A stretch of 16,790 bases of DNA from DATCVA01 sp036567205 (GCA_036567205.1 DATCVA010000014.1:1-16790), one strand, 5' to 3'; shown: positions 1-7,090, counted from the first letter of the stretch. The notes: generated by a model from the sequence alone, not told the origin. Made by a program: numbers and translations.

Positions 1-421
1 TGACCGCATTCGCCTTGATCAGGGTGGAGTAGCGCTGCGCCAGCAAGCGCGCGCTTTTTGCATCAGCCTCCGCTTTTGCAAGCTGCGCTGCAGCCTGGGC
101 GCGCACGGCGCGATAAGGCGCGGGATCAATCGTAAACAGCAACTGCCCCTCCTTGACGTCGCTACCCTGCTTGAAATTGACCTCAGTGACGATGCCCGTG
201 ACCCGGGCCCGAATTTGAGCATCTTTAATAGCTTCGACACGTCCTGGAAGCTCGACATAAATTTCTGTCGGAGTCGTTTCAACAGTCACAACGCTAACCG
301 GCACCTTCATTTCCCCAGGAGGGGCGGCGGCCTTATCGCCACACGCCGACAACACCAAAACACAAGAAAAAAGGACAGCACTCAATACTGTTTGCCTTAC
401 AGGCAAGCTACGGTTAAACAT
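1..421 (-). CDS. RND efflux periplasmic adaptor (MexA/AcrA type), N-terminal part
   Basis: This is the start of a membrane-fusion (adaptor) protein of a tripartite RND efflux pump, which links the inner-membrane RND transporter to an outer-membrane channel. Reading leftward from the ATG at 421-419 gives 140 codons, open to the window edge. The N-terminus is a lipoprotein signal: a basic start (MFNRSLPVRQ), a hydrophobic stretch and a lipobox LSAC with Cys at residue 27. After it come the family landmarks: a beta strand ending in LPGRVEAIKDAQIRARVTG, the lipoyl-like half (EVNFKQGSDVKEGQLLFTIDP), then Ala/Lys-rich helix of the coiled-coil hairpin (AQAAAQLAKAEADAKSARLL). A GGAG lies 9 bases before the ATG. 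The C-terminal half and the expected RND pump gene would lie beyond position 1. The substrate cannot be told. No TetR-type repressor gene is divergently placed next to it, which is common for acrAB-like loci. Family call is firm; the specific pump is unknown. Confidence 0.9.
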   Translation of the reverse strand, partial: MFNRSLPVRQTVLSAVLFSCVLVLSACGDKAAAPPGEMKVPVSVVTVETTPTEIYVELPGRVEAIKDAQIRARVTGIVTEVNFKQGSDVKEGQLLFTIDPAPYRAVRAQAAAQLAKAEADAKSARLLAQRYSTLIKANAV

Positions 422-739
422 TATTATTGCTCCACTCACAGGCATCCGCGAACGTAGGCGCCTGTGTCCAGACTGATTTATGGTAAAGGCGGAGTATAAA
501 ACGAAAATGGATAGTCCCTGCCCAATAATTCATTTTGTTGTATTTGACTAAACACCGCCAGGCACGCTTGATTTGTCATCAAAGAAATGTAAGAACCGCC
601 ACAAGTTGCGGCCCTGCACTCTTATTCAAACGCATTCCGGACGTAGTGTAAACGAGGAAACGGCACGGCACTTGCTACAAGCTGCTGCAATGCCATCACT
701 GGCATGGACAATATCAAAAACCTGACCAAGGAGATCTTT
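422..739. promoter_or_regulatory. Divergent intergenic region between RND adaptor and BON lipoprotein
   Basis: This gap of about 318 bases separates two divergent genes and must hold both promoters. On the minus strand a TATACT -10-like hexamer (493-498 on the plus strand) lies about 75 bases before the adaptor ATG, but I see no good -35 at the right spacing. Around 549-562 there is a weak TTTG-TCAT-CAAA type dyad. Nearer the lipoprotein gene is a 6-bp inverted repeat at 690-705. No convincing sigma-70 pair was found for the lipoprotein gene, so it may depend on another sigma factor or an activator. I see no coding potential here. Confidence 0.4.
690..705. repeat. Inverted repeat ATGCCA-TCAC-TGGCAT upstream of BON lipoprotein
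   Basis: Perfect 6-bp arms flank a 4-base centre, 35 bases before the chosen lipoprotein start. As DNA it could be a small operator; as RNA it would be a short leader hairpin. Its right arm overlaps an alternative upstream ATG at 704, which argues against that ATG being the start. Short dyads of this size also occur by chance. Confidence 0.35.
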
Positions 740-1057
740 ATGGCTCAATCCAAGTTCCTCCAGATCGTCGCAGCAACCTCAATGGCAATAGCACTAGGCG
801 CATGCACAAGCCCTGAAACACAACGCAGCGCCGCCCAATATAACGATGACGCATCAATAAACACCAACGTCCAGGCAGCGGTTGTTTCCACGCCGGGCGT
901 CCATGCCAACGATATACAGGTAACTACCTATCGTGGGGTTGTTGACCTAAAGGGGATTGCCGACAACCAACAAGCCGCTGTTGACGCCGTCGAAGCCGCT
1001 CGGAATGTCTCGGGCGTCAAAGAGGTCAATTACGACATAAAGGTACGCCAGAAATAA
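740..1057 (+). CDS. BON-domain lipoprotein (OsmY-like)
   Basis: A 105-residue envelope lipoprotein with a single BON domain, a fold associated with membrane or phospholipid binding in osmotic-stress proteins such as OsmY. The signal peptide runs MAQSKFLQIVAATSMAIALGAC, with lipobox LGAC and Cys22 as the lipidation site. The rest is one BON repeat: helix (DDASINTNVQAAV), the GV-to-IQV strand, the glycine turn GVVDLKGIADN, a second helix (AAVDAVEAARNVSGV) and the final strand VNYDIKVRQK. Start choice: a perfect AAGGAG at 728-733 sits 6 bases before the ATG at 740. The upstream in-frame ATG at 704 has no ribosome site and would put charged residues before the signal peptide. It converges on the 1096-1662 gene with a 38-base gap. 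Likely role is envelope stress protection; the exact function is unknown. Confidence 0.85.
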   Translation: MAQSKFLQIVAATSMAIALGACTSPETQRSAAQYNDDASINTNVQAAVVSTPGVHANDIQVTTYRGVVDLKGIADNQQAAVDAVEAARNVSGVKEVNYDIKVRQK

Positions 1058-1095
1058 TCCGGCCAGGCGCTCGGCCGATGCACCTCCTCGCCGGC

Positions 1096-1662
1096 TCAGA
1101 AATCTTTTTTCAGTTCTGGCGCGATGAGCGGGTCGAAATCCTCCCAGCGGCCATTTACCCATCGACCTTGCGCCCGTTCAACTTCGATCCCGCCAGCATC
1201 ACGCAGCACCGATGCCGCCTGCCTCTCGGTTTCCAGTTCAACATGAACAGCAAGCACAACGCCCGACGAGCGCTCCTTCGCAAGCTCGGGCTGATTCAAC
1301 GCTCGCGGCCGGACCCGGCCAAGAATATACAGCGCGCCAGCCAGGGAGCCTATATAGGCTCCCACGCCAGCGCCGCCGATAATAGGCAGTAGAGAATCGG
1401 TAAGCGTGAACGTGATTACCGCACCGACGAAAGCGCCCAGAACTCCGACGGCGGCAGCCCCCCCAACGGCGCCATACTGTGCACCGATCGAGGCCGGGTC
1501 TGCAAAATAATCGCCACCGACCGGATAGCGGTCGTGCGCACCTGCTGGATTCACAAAAAACAATTGCAGCGAATCTGGTGAAAAGCCTTTATCCATCAAG
1601 ATTTGAGCCGCATTTTCGGCCTGTTCAAAGGTTCCGAAACGGGCAGCAACAATTAAAGACAT
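1096..1662 (-). CDS. Glycine-zipper general-stress-type membrane protein, 188 aa
   Basis: The N-terminal ~60 residues (MSLIVAARFGTFEQAENAAQ...) resemble the small alpha/beta domain of general-stress proteins of the YflT/17M or DUF1269 sort, in which a strand is followed by an AEAA-type helix. The middle (about residues 60-115) is a glycine- and alanine-rich double hydrophobic segment (GAVGGAAAVGVLGAFVGAV, then GGAGVGAYIGSLAGALYILG), a glycine-zipper pattern suited to membrane insertion or oligomerisation. A second alpha/beta unit follows (VVLAVHVELETERQAASVLRDAGG), ending in a Trp-rich charged tail. A strong GGGAGG precedes the ATG by 5 bases. It is the downstream gene of a probable pair with the DUF883 gene (52-base gap containing a hairpin). 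I recognise the architecture but not a named gene. Inferred role: envelope stress. Confidence 0.7.
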   Translation of the reverse strand: MSLIVAARFGTFEQAENAAQILMDKGFSPDSLQLFFVNPAGAHDRYPVGGDYFADPASIGAQYGAVGGAAAVGVLGAFVGAVITFTLTDSLLPIIGGAGVGAYIGSLAGALYILGRVRPRALNQPELAKERSSGVVLAVHVELETERQAASVLRDAGGIEVERAQGRWVNGRWEDFDPLIAPELKKDF

Positions 1663-1674
1663 GACGCCTCCCTC

Positions 1675-1691
1675 GTGGCCGCAACGGCCAC
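1675..1691 (-). repeat. Hairpin GTGGCC-N5-GGCCAC just before a ribosome site
   Basis: Perfect 6-bp GC-rich arms with a 5-base loop lie between the DUF883 gene and the 188-aa gene on the minus strand. In the transcript the hairpin ends directly against the GAGGGAGG ribosome-binding site of the downstream gene. There is no T-tract, so it is not a standard terminator. It could modulate translation, or mark an mRNA processing point that sets different levels for the two cistrons. Confidence 0.5.
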
Positions 1692-1714
1692 TTGGTCAAT
1701 TACCGCTGTAATGA

Positions 1715-2053
1715 TTAGCGCCAGGGTTTGCCCCCTTGTAAGTAATGCCCCAGCATGGCCCCGATCACAAGTGCAACGCCAATAAAAGCCCACGGCCGTT
1801 CGTGCACATACTGGTCCGTAGTGGCCGAGGCCTGACGGTAGCGGGCAATAGTTTGCTGATTCCACCCTCCTGCCGCCTCACGGGCCATTTTCAATTGATG
1901 CTGCAGCTTGCTACGTGCATCGTCTACTTCTGCCCCGGTATAGGAAGCGGTAGAGCGTAATAGCTCTTCAGTTCCCGCCAGCAGATCTTTCAGATCGAAA
2001 GCGACCCTATCTTTCTGCCTATATATATTCATTCGATGTCTGTCTTTGTTCAT
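1715..2053 (-). CDS. DUF883 (ElaB/YqjD-like) membrane-anchored stress protein
   Basis: A 112-residue protein with the DUF883 layout: a charged, soluble helical N-terminal part (LKDLLAGTEELLRSTASYTG, then EVDDARSKLQHQLKMAREAAGG) and one C-terminal transmembrane helix with small residues (PWAFIGVALVIGAMLGHYLQGG). In enterobacteria ElaB and YqjD are C-tail-anchored inner-membrane proteins that bind ribosomes and are induced in stationary phase through RpoS; whether this one does so is inference. Start choice: several in-frame ATGs exist (2086, 2059, 2053). AAGGA sits 6 bases before the ATG at 2053, but directly touches the one at 2059, so 2053 is preferred. It is the first gene of a two-gene unit with the glycine-zipper protein. 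Confidence 0.75.
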   Translation of the reverse strand: MNKDRHRMNIYRQKDRVAFDLKDLLAGTEELLRSTASYTGAEVDDARSKLQHQLKMAREAAGGWNQQTIARYRQASATTDQYVHERPWAFIGVALVIGAMLGHYLQGGKPWR

Positions 2054-2184
2054 GTTCATTCCTTTTTTAAACACGCAAAACTGCATTCTTTGGATGATTA
2101 ATGTACGATTTATGCAGCAATATGCGTGCCTGCCCAGGAATAATCGGAAAACCCGCCCCGAACCGGTAATTTATACATGGTCAG

Positions 2185-2227
2185 AAAAACAGGTCAGGCT
2201 ACCCTGCCTTGAAATGCCCATTCAAGG
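2185..2227 (-). terminator. Tandem hairpins and T-tract ending the ybhPON operon
   Basis: Reading leftward there are two structures. First, CCTTGAA-N7-TTCAAGG (7-bp perfect arms, 2207-2227) overlaps the ybhN stop codon. Then an imperfect CAGG...CCTG stem (2190-2206) is followed at once by TTTTT (2185-2189). The second stem with its U-run is a plausible Rho-independent terminator; the first may stabilise the mRNA end. Confidence 0.55.
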
Positions 2228-3199
2228 TTCGGAATCCAGATTGGCCGTGGAACTTATCCGGGACTCAATCGCGAAGTAACTAAGCCCCGCGAAAAAAAGC
2301 GGAATTAAATAATAAACGGCCCGGTACGCCACCAGGGCCGCCAAAATATCTGCCCGGGCAACCGAGTAGTAATACAGCCCCCCAATAAAAATGGTCTCGA
2401 TAACTCCCAGGCCTGCAGGCATGTGCACAACGGCTCCGGCCACTGCTGTAATCAGAAGCAGTCCCAGCACGACAAAATAGCCGACACTTTGCTCCAGAAG
2501 CACATAAATGATGGCCGCCATAAGCGACCAATTAAGCATCGCCATGGCGACTTGGCTCAGAGCAAGTCGTAGCGACGGCAACTCAATGCTGTGCCCTTTT
2601 ATCTCCCATTCTCTCTTCTTCGACGTTGCACACAAAAGCAGATACCCTAGCCCCAGCAACAGCAGCACAAACCCAATAAGCTGCAACGCAAGCGAACCAA
2701 TCTTCCATTGGGCAGGCAGGCTCATGAGCCCCGACGCAAACACTGCCCCGGCTAACCACAGGTAGCCCACCCAGTTAGTAGTCACGCTAAGGCCGATCAC
2801 CCTCATGATGGCTCCTTTGCTCAGGCCGAGCCTGGAGTACAGCCGCAACCGCAAACCTGCCCCGCCTACAGCAGACCCCATATTCAGGCTAAAAGCGTAG
2901 CTTATAAAACCCACCAGCATCGTCTTGAACCAAGACAGCTCGTGCTCGGTATAAATCTTGCCTACGGCATCAAAGCCGCTATAAACAATAAAACTTGCTA
3001 CAGAATATAAGGTCGCTAAACACAACACCCTGGCGTCATAGGCCTTCATCGCTTCAATAACTTCAGCCCAGTCGACCTTGACGGCAAGAACCGCAAGCAA
3101 TACAAGCACGGCAACCACAAAGCAGCCCGATGCTATCTGGGAAATAATTCGCCAATTAGCCTTGAACCATGCTGCCAACGCATTCCGGGGCGGGCTCAT
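2222..3199 (-). CDS. ybhN: YbhN-like UPF0104 / flippase-like integral membrane protein
   Basis: A 325-residue inner-membrane protein with about eight hydrophobic segments, of the family that includes the transmembrane half of lysylphosphatidylglycerol synthase (MprF) and E. coli YbhN. Landmarks are the GGAGLRLRLYSRLG segment near residues 112-125 and the conserved HMPAGLGVIE loop near residue 260, matching the family's PxGLGxxE motif. The family is thought to bind or flip lipids; the substrate is not established here. Its ATG shares an A with the TAA stop of the cardiolipin synthase gene (TAATG), so translation is probably coupled. Being third in the same order as E. coli ybhP-ybhO-ybhN supports the name. 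A hairpin pair and T-tract follow the stop. Confidence 0.87.
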   Translation of the reverse strand: MSPPRNALAAWFKANWRIISQIASGCFVVAVLVLLAVLAVKVDWAEVIEAMKAYDARVLCLATLYSVASFIVYSGFDAVGKIYTEHELSWFKTMLVGFISYAFSLNMGSAVGGAGLRLRLYSRLGLSKGAIMRVIGLSVTTNWVGYLWLAGAVFASGLMSLPAQWKIGSLALQLIGFVLLLLGLGYLLLCATSKKREWEIKGHSIELPSLRLALSQVAMAMLNWSLMAAIIYVLLEQSVGYFVVLGLLLITAVAGAVVHMPAGLGVIETIFIGGLYYYSVARADILAALVAYRAVYYLIPLFFAGLSYFAIESRISSTANLDSEP

Positions 3200-4410
3200 T
3201 ATGAATCGCTCCGCAATGACTCATCAGCCTCCACCCCCAATGTGGTCAATTCCGGTTTGCGCACAGGCAAGCGACCCAGCCAAGATGGAAAGCGTCGCAA
3301 AAAATGAAATACCAGAACACCCACAAGAACACGTTGAATATTGCGCCTGGGCAACGAAGCACGCTCGATGATGGTGCACTTGTCCCTCATCAAGTCCTCT
3401 AGCCGTTCAAGAAGGCCCGCAGCGAAATTCTCATCGCGGATGATGACATTGGCTTCCAGGTTTAAAGAAAGGCTCAACGGATCCAGGTTGCTTGATCCCA
3501 CAGTAGCCCAAACTCCGTCAAACGTCGCCACCTTCCCGTGCAACGGGCGTTCGCAATATTCATAAATGCGTACGCCCGCTGAAAGCAAATAGTCATACAG
3601 CATCGTCGATGCAAATTTCGCCACAGGCATGTCCGGTTCGCCCTGTAGTATGAGCCGCACGGAAACCCCGCGCTTGGCAGCGTTACGCAGATCACGTAAA
3701 AAACGATAGCCAGGAAAAAAATAAGCATTGGCAATGGTAATTTCGTTTTGCGCCGCCCGTATGCCAAGCCGGTATTGCAATTCGATATCACCCGTGTGCT
3801 GCGCATTGTCGCGATACACAAAGGCCGCCTGTGAATCCGTATGCAGGTCGGGGGCCCGTACGCCGGGCATCCGTTTTCGCCTAAATGAAAAGCGACGCAA
3901 CGCCGGCGCAAGAGCCTCTGCTTCAAAACGGTAAATCTGGTCTACGACGGGACCGGTCAACTCCACGGCATAATCCTGCTTTGCCTCGGGCCCATATTCA
4001 GCCAGATGATCAACCCCAAAATTGATGCCGCCCACAAAAGCGACTTTCTCGTCGACAACCACTACTTTGCGATGCATGCGCCTGAATAAATTAGTACGCA
4101 CCCCGAATCGCCGTGGACGCAAATCGTACACATGAAACCCGACGCCAGCCGATGTCAGTCCCTCGACAAACTCGGCAGACAAATCACCCGAACCATAGCC
4201 GTCCACGGTGATGTCCACATGCACGCCGCGTAGCGCAGCCTCGATCAGAACTTGACGCAGCTCCCGACCGACTTTGTCGTCGAACAAAATAAACGTTTCA
4301 ACCACGACGTGCTTGCGGGCGCTGCGTATGGCTTCAAAAACACGAGGAAAAAAACTTTCGCCGTTCTCCAGCAGGGTAAACGAATTGCCCGAAGTCCAGG
4401 AAGTCGTCAT
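3199..4410 (-). CDS. clsB: Cardiolipin synthase B (PLD superfamily)
   Basis: A 403-residue phospholipase-D-type phosphatidyltransferase. Two catalytic HxKxxxxD motifs are intact: MHRKVVVVDEKVAFVGGINFG with H113, K115, D120, and LHGKVATFDGVWATVGSSNLD with H291, K293, D298, each followed by the G-[GS]-xN element. ClsB (YbhO) of E. coli makes cardiolipin and can use phosphatidylglycerol and other alcohols as acceptor. There is no N-terminal membrane anchor, as in ClsB and unlike ClsA. The C-terminus carries a short hydrophobic, then basic stretch (VLVGVLVFHFLRRFPSWLGRL) that may touch the membrane. The ATG overlaps the stop of the ybhP gene by ATGA, and its TAA overlaps the ybhN start. Length and order match the E. 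coli ybhPON locus. Confidence 0.92.
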   Translation of the reverse strand: MTTSWTSGNSFTLLENGESFFPRVFEAIRSARKHVVVETFILFDDKVGRELRQVLIEAALRGVHVDITVDGYGSGDLSAEFVEGLTSAGVGFHVYDLRPRRFGVRTNLFRRMHRKVVVVDEKVAFVGGINFGVDHLAEYGPEAKQDYAVELTGPVVDQIYRFEAEALAPALRRFSFRRKRMPGVRAPDLHTDSQAAFVYRDNAQHTGDIELQYRLGIRAAQNEITIANAYFFPGYRFLRDLRNAAKRGVSVRLILQGEPDMPVAKFASTMLYDYLLSAGVRIYEYCERPLHGKVATFDGVWATVGSSNLDPLSLSLNLEANVIIRDENFAAGLLERLEDLMRDKCTIIERASLPRRNIQRVLVGVLVFHFLRRFPSWLGRLPVRKPELTTLGVEADESLRSDS

Positions 4411-5171
4411 AGACTAATCTCCGCAGCAAGTGGCGCATGATCCGACAAATGAGTCCAGGGTCTTGTTGCAAGCGGCACCGGCCGAAAATGCAGCGTGTTG
4501 CACACATAAATTCGATCCAGACGCAATACCGGATATCGCGCAGGAAAGGTACGCGCCACATTCCCTTGCGTATCGCAAAATACCTCTCTCACCTTGGTGG
4601 AGCGCATCAAACGCTTTTGTGCCTTGAGCCGCCAATCATTGAAATCACCAGCGATCAACAGCGGCAAATCCCCGGGGATATCGTTCTGGATCATTTTGCA
4701 CAGAAAGTCGAGCTGGCTTCGACGCTGAGTTTCACGCAATCCCAGGTGCACGCAAACAGCATGTAATTCTTTGCTGACTCCCGGAGGTTGAATAACACAA
4801 TGCAGCAAGCCTCGTCTCTCGTGCGCTCCAACGGACACATCATGATTTCTGGAGCGAATAATTGGAAACTTGGACAAGAGCGCATTGCCGTGATGCCCAT
4901 GAGGATAGACCGCATTACGGCCATAGGCGAAATCGCTCCAGATCGAGTCGGCCAGGAACTCGTATTGCGATGTGTCAGGCCAGCGGGCCAGACGCTGTCC
5001 GTGGCGCCTGTGCGCGCCCAGCACTTCCTGCAAGAAAACAATATCCGCGCCGGTAGCGCGGATTGCGTCGCGTAATTCGTGCAGTATGAAATGGCGGTTG
5101 AAGATTGTAAAACCCTTGTGAGTATTTACAGTCAAAATTTTTATCACTAGCGAAGAGCACTCGACAGGCAT
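4407..5171 (-). CDS. ybhP: YbhP-like endonuclease/exonuclease/phosphatase family protein
   Basis: A 254-residue protein of the EEP fold (DNase I / exonuclease III / sphingomyelinase type). The core motifs are visible: KILTVNTHKGF at the start, the metal-binding Glu in LQEVLGAH, GRNAVYPHGHHGNALLSKFP, LLIAGDFNDW, and the terminal SDHAPL. From memory it closely resembles E. coli YbhP across its length, including the LRLDRIYV segment. Function is unproven; position before a cardiolipin synthase suggests a phosphodiesterase acting on a lipid headgroup or related molecule rather than DNA repair. Start choice: the ATG at 5171 leaves nine residues before KILTVN, similar to E. coli. A TTG at 5210 extends the frame but has no ribosome site, and a GTG nearer KILTVN is possible. 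It is the first gene of the three-gene operon. Confidence 0.85.
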   Translation of the reverse strand: MPVECSSLVIKILTVNTHKGFTIFNRHFILHELRDAIRATGADIVFLQEVLGAHRRHGQRLARWPDTSQYEFLADSIWSDFAYGRNAVYPHGHHGNALLSKFPIIRSRNHDVSVGAHERRGLLHCVIQPPGVSKELHAVCVHLGLRETQRRSQLDFLCKMIQNDIPGDLPLLIAGDFNDWRLKAQKRLMRSTKVREVFCDTQGNVARTFPARYPVLRLDRIYVCNTLHFRPVPLATRPWTHLSDHAPLAAEISL

Positions 5172-5251
5172 AATGCGCGCCCATAAAATAGATACGAGCG
5201 TCGGCAGCAATTAACGTGCCACCCCGTAAGCGCGTCTTCGACTGGCTGAAT

Positions 5252-5277
5252 CGTGCTGCTAAAAAAGCGTGCTGCTA
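5252..5277. repeat. Direct repeat of CGTGCTGCTA, 16-base period
   Basis: Two exact 10-base copies (5252-5261 and 5268-5277) are separated by AAAAAG, in the gap between the ABC ATPase stop and ybhP, about 80-105 bases before the chosen ybhP start. A direct repeat with a period of about one and a half helix turns could be a regulator site, or just a small duplication. Confidence 0.4.
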
Positions 5278-5295
5278 CACAATCAACCGCCAGAT

Positions 5296-6090
5296 TCACC
5301 CTAGCAACAGGGAGTCATCAGAGATCGTCTCGCCACGCACACGTTCGAACATGGCTAGCAAATCGGGAACATCCAGACCCCGACGCTCTGGCCCCGATAC
5401 GTCTAAAACCACATTGCCCTGGTGCAGCATAATAGTGCGATCACCTACGTCCAGAGCCTGACGCATGCTGTGGGTAACCATCATGGTGGTTAATTTGCCC
5501 TCTTCAACGATACGCGTCGTAAGCTTCAGTACAAATTCGGCAGTGCGCGGATCAAGGGCAGCAGTGTGCTCATCGAGCAGCAATATACGTGATGGTTGCA
5601 GGGTAGCCATAAGCAAGCTGACTGCTTGTCGCTGCCCCCCCGACAACAGGCCGATACGATCGGTCAGCCGATGCTCAAGGCCCAGACCCAGGATTTCCAG
5701 GCGCTCTCGAAACTCATCGCGCATGGAATGCCTGACGGCCATGGATAAGCCTCGGCGGGTACCGCGGCTATAAGCCAGCGCCATGTTTTCCTCGATGGTG
5801 AGATCCTCGCATGTCCCGGCCATGGGGTCCTGAAAAACACGCGCGACCTGATCGGCACGCTCCCATACCGGAAGATGGGTAACGTCTTTTTCGTTAATGA
5901 CAACCGAACCGCTGTCTACGGGATAGTCGCCGGAAACGGCATTGAGCAAAGTAGATTTTCCCGCACCGTTAGACCCGATAACCGTTACAAACTGCCCGCG
6001 GGGGATTTCAAGTGACAACCCGCGTAAGGCTTTGGTTTCGATAGGAGTTCCCGGATTAAACGTGATGTAGAGCTGTTGTACGTTCAGCAT
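5296..6090 (-). CDS. ABC importer ATP-binding protein (COG1101 class)
   Basis: A 264-residue ATPase that powers the importer encoded with it. All ABC motifs are in place: Walker A GSNGAGKS (39-46), Q-loop Gln87, signature LSGGQRQ (149-155), Walker B with the family-typical ILLLDEHTAALDP (His in place of the usual Pro after DE, 169-181) and H-loop His207. The LLLDEHTAALDP version is typical of the COG1101 ATPases that work with COG4120 permeases and COG2984 binding proteins, some of which carry tryptophan or tyrosine (TrpXYZ, CD0873). Start choice: the ATG at 6090 lies one base after the permease TAA with AAGGAG 9 bases upstream. The upstream in-frame ATG at 6114 would lie inside the permease gene. 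The next gene leftward, ybhP, is on the same strand after 124 bases. Confidence 0.9.
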   Translation of the reverse strand: MLNVQQLYITFNPGTPIETKALRGLSLEIPRGQFVTVIGSNGAGKSTLLNAVSGDYPVDSGSVVINEKDVTHLPVWERADQVARVFQDPMAGTCEDLTIEENMALAYSRGTRRGLSMAVRHSMRDEFRERLEILGLGLEHRLTDRIGLLSGGQRQAVSLLMATLQPSRILLLDEHTAALDPRTAEFVLKLTTRIVEEGKLTTMMVTHSMRQALDVGDRTIMLHQGNVVLDVSGPERRGLDVPDLLAMFERVRGETISDDSLLLG

Positions 6091-6091
6091 G

Positions 6092-6985
6092 TTAGCGCGC
6101 TCCTTTTTTTCCACGTAAACGCTGCTTAATAAGGGGAATCACCAGAGCAATAGTCACCAGAACAGCCGTCACCAAATTTAGATCTTGCGCTTTTAAGCCG
6201 ATGAAATCGGCATTAAGAGCCAGTGCAATAAAAAACCGATAAAGCACCGCGCCGACAATAGCCGATAGCGTAATGACGATCAGCCGGCGTGACGGAAAAA
6301 TGCTTTCCCCGACAATGACGGCTGCAAGTCCGATAACTATGGTTCCAATACCCATGGAAATATCGGAGCCACCTTGCGATTGCGCAAAAAGCGCGCCCGC
6401 CAGCGAGCACAAGGCATTAGAGATGGCCAAGCCGGTAAGCATCATGGTCCCCGTGGCAACACCCTGCGAACGCGCCATCCGGGGGTTGGAACCCGTGGCG
6501 CGCATAGCCAGACCGGTTTGCGTTGAAAAATACCAATCAAGAGCAAACTTGATAAGCAACACCACAACCACCAAAATCAAAGGCCGTACGATGTAATCAA
6601 CAAGGCCCTGGGGTTGCAGCACGGTAAAAACGGTGGGCTCTGAAATGAGAGGTACGTTAGGCCGCCCCATAATGCGAAGATTAATCGAATACAACGCGAT
6701 CATCATCAAAATACTGGCCAGCAGATCCATGATCTTTAGCCTGACATTGAGCCAACCGGTAATCATGCCCGCGACAGCTCCGGCCAACGTGGCAATAAGA
6801 GTAGAACTGAATGGATCCATGCCCCCGCTGATAAGCGTCGCCGCAACCGCGCCCCCAAGAGGGAAGCTGCCGTCAACCGTCAAGTCGGGAAACCTGAGAA
6901 TACGAAATGAAATAAGTACGCCAAGAGCAACCAGACCAAAAATCAGGCCAATCTCGAGAGCACCCCATAACGAATAAATAGACAT
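6092..6985 (-). CDS. ABC importer permease (TrpY-like, COG4120)
   Basis: A 297-residue integral membrane permease of the BPD_transp_2 group, with about eight to nine hydrophobic segments and no signal peptide. Family hallmarks are the N-terminal LGVLISFRILRFPDLTVDGSF segment, the cytoplasmic coupling-helix area GLAMRATGSNPRMARSQGV and the helix AISNALCSLAGALFAQSQGG. In this class one permease gene usually serves as a homodimer, which fits the presence of only one permease gene. The ribosome site before the ATG at 6985 is poor (no clear AGGAG), unlike the strong sites of its two neighbours. This and the hairpin upstream suggest lower expression than the binding protein. Its stop is one base from the ATPase start. 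Confidence 0.9.
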   Translation of the reverse strand: MSIYSLWGALEIGLIFGLVALGVLISFRILRFPDLTVDGSFPLGGAVAATLISGGMDPFSSTLIATLAGAVAGMITGWLNVRLKIMDLLASILMMIALYSINLRIMGRPNVPLISEPTVFTVLQPQGLVDYIVRPLILVVVVLLIKFALDWYFSTQTGLAMRATGSNPRMARSQGVATGTMMLTGLAISNALCSLAGALFAQSQGGSDISMGIGTIVIGLAAVIVGESIFPSRRLIVITLSAIVGAVLYRFFIALALNADFIGLKAQDLNLVTAVLVTIALVIPLIKQRLRGKKGAR

Positions 6986-7008
6986 GTAATGGCCACGAAA
7001 ACGACGCT

Positions 7009-7055
7009 ACAAAAACGAAACAGGCAGGCTGCTCAACCCGCAACCCGCCTGCTTG
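7009..7055 (-). terminator. Intercistronic hairpin between binding-protein and permease genes
   Basis: In the minus-strand transcript, GCAGGC and GCCTGC arms (6 bp, about a 17-base loop, at 7024-7052 on the plus strand) are followed by CTGTTTCGTTTTT. It lies in the 105-base gap 36 bases past the binding-protein stop. This layout is common in ABC operons, where a partial terminator or stabilising hairpin keeps the binding protein in excess. The T-run is interrupted, so read-through is expected. Confidence 0.45.
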
Positions 7056-7090
7056 ACTTAAATACGCAATACTATTTTACGACAGTCGCG

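Noticed and set aside
704..739. Earlier ATG for the BON lipoprotein
   Set aside because: It would add charged residues before the signal peptide and lacks a ribosome site; AAGGAG serves the ATG at 740.
5172..5210. TTG start extending YbhP by 13 residues
   Set aside because: No Shine-Dalgarno, and the extension goes beyond the length of E. coli YbhP.
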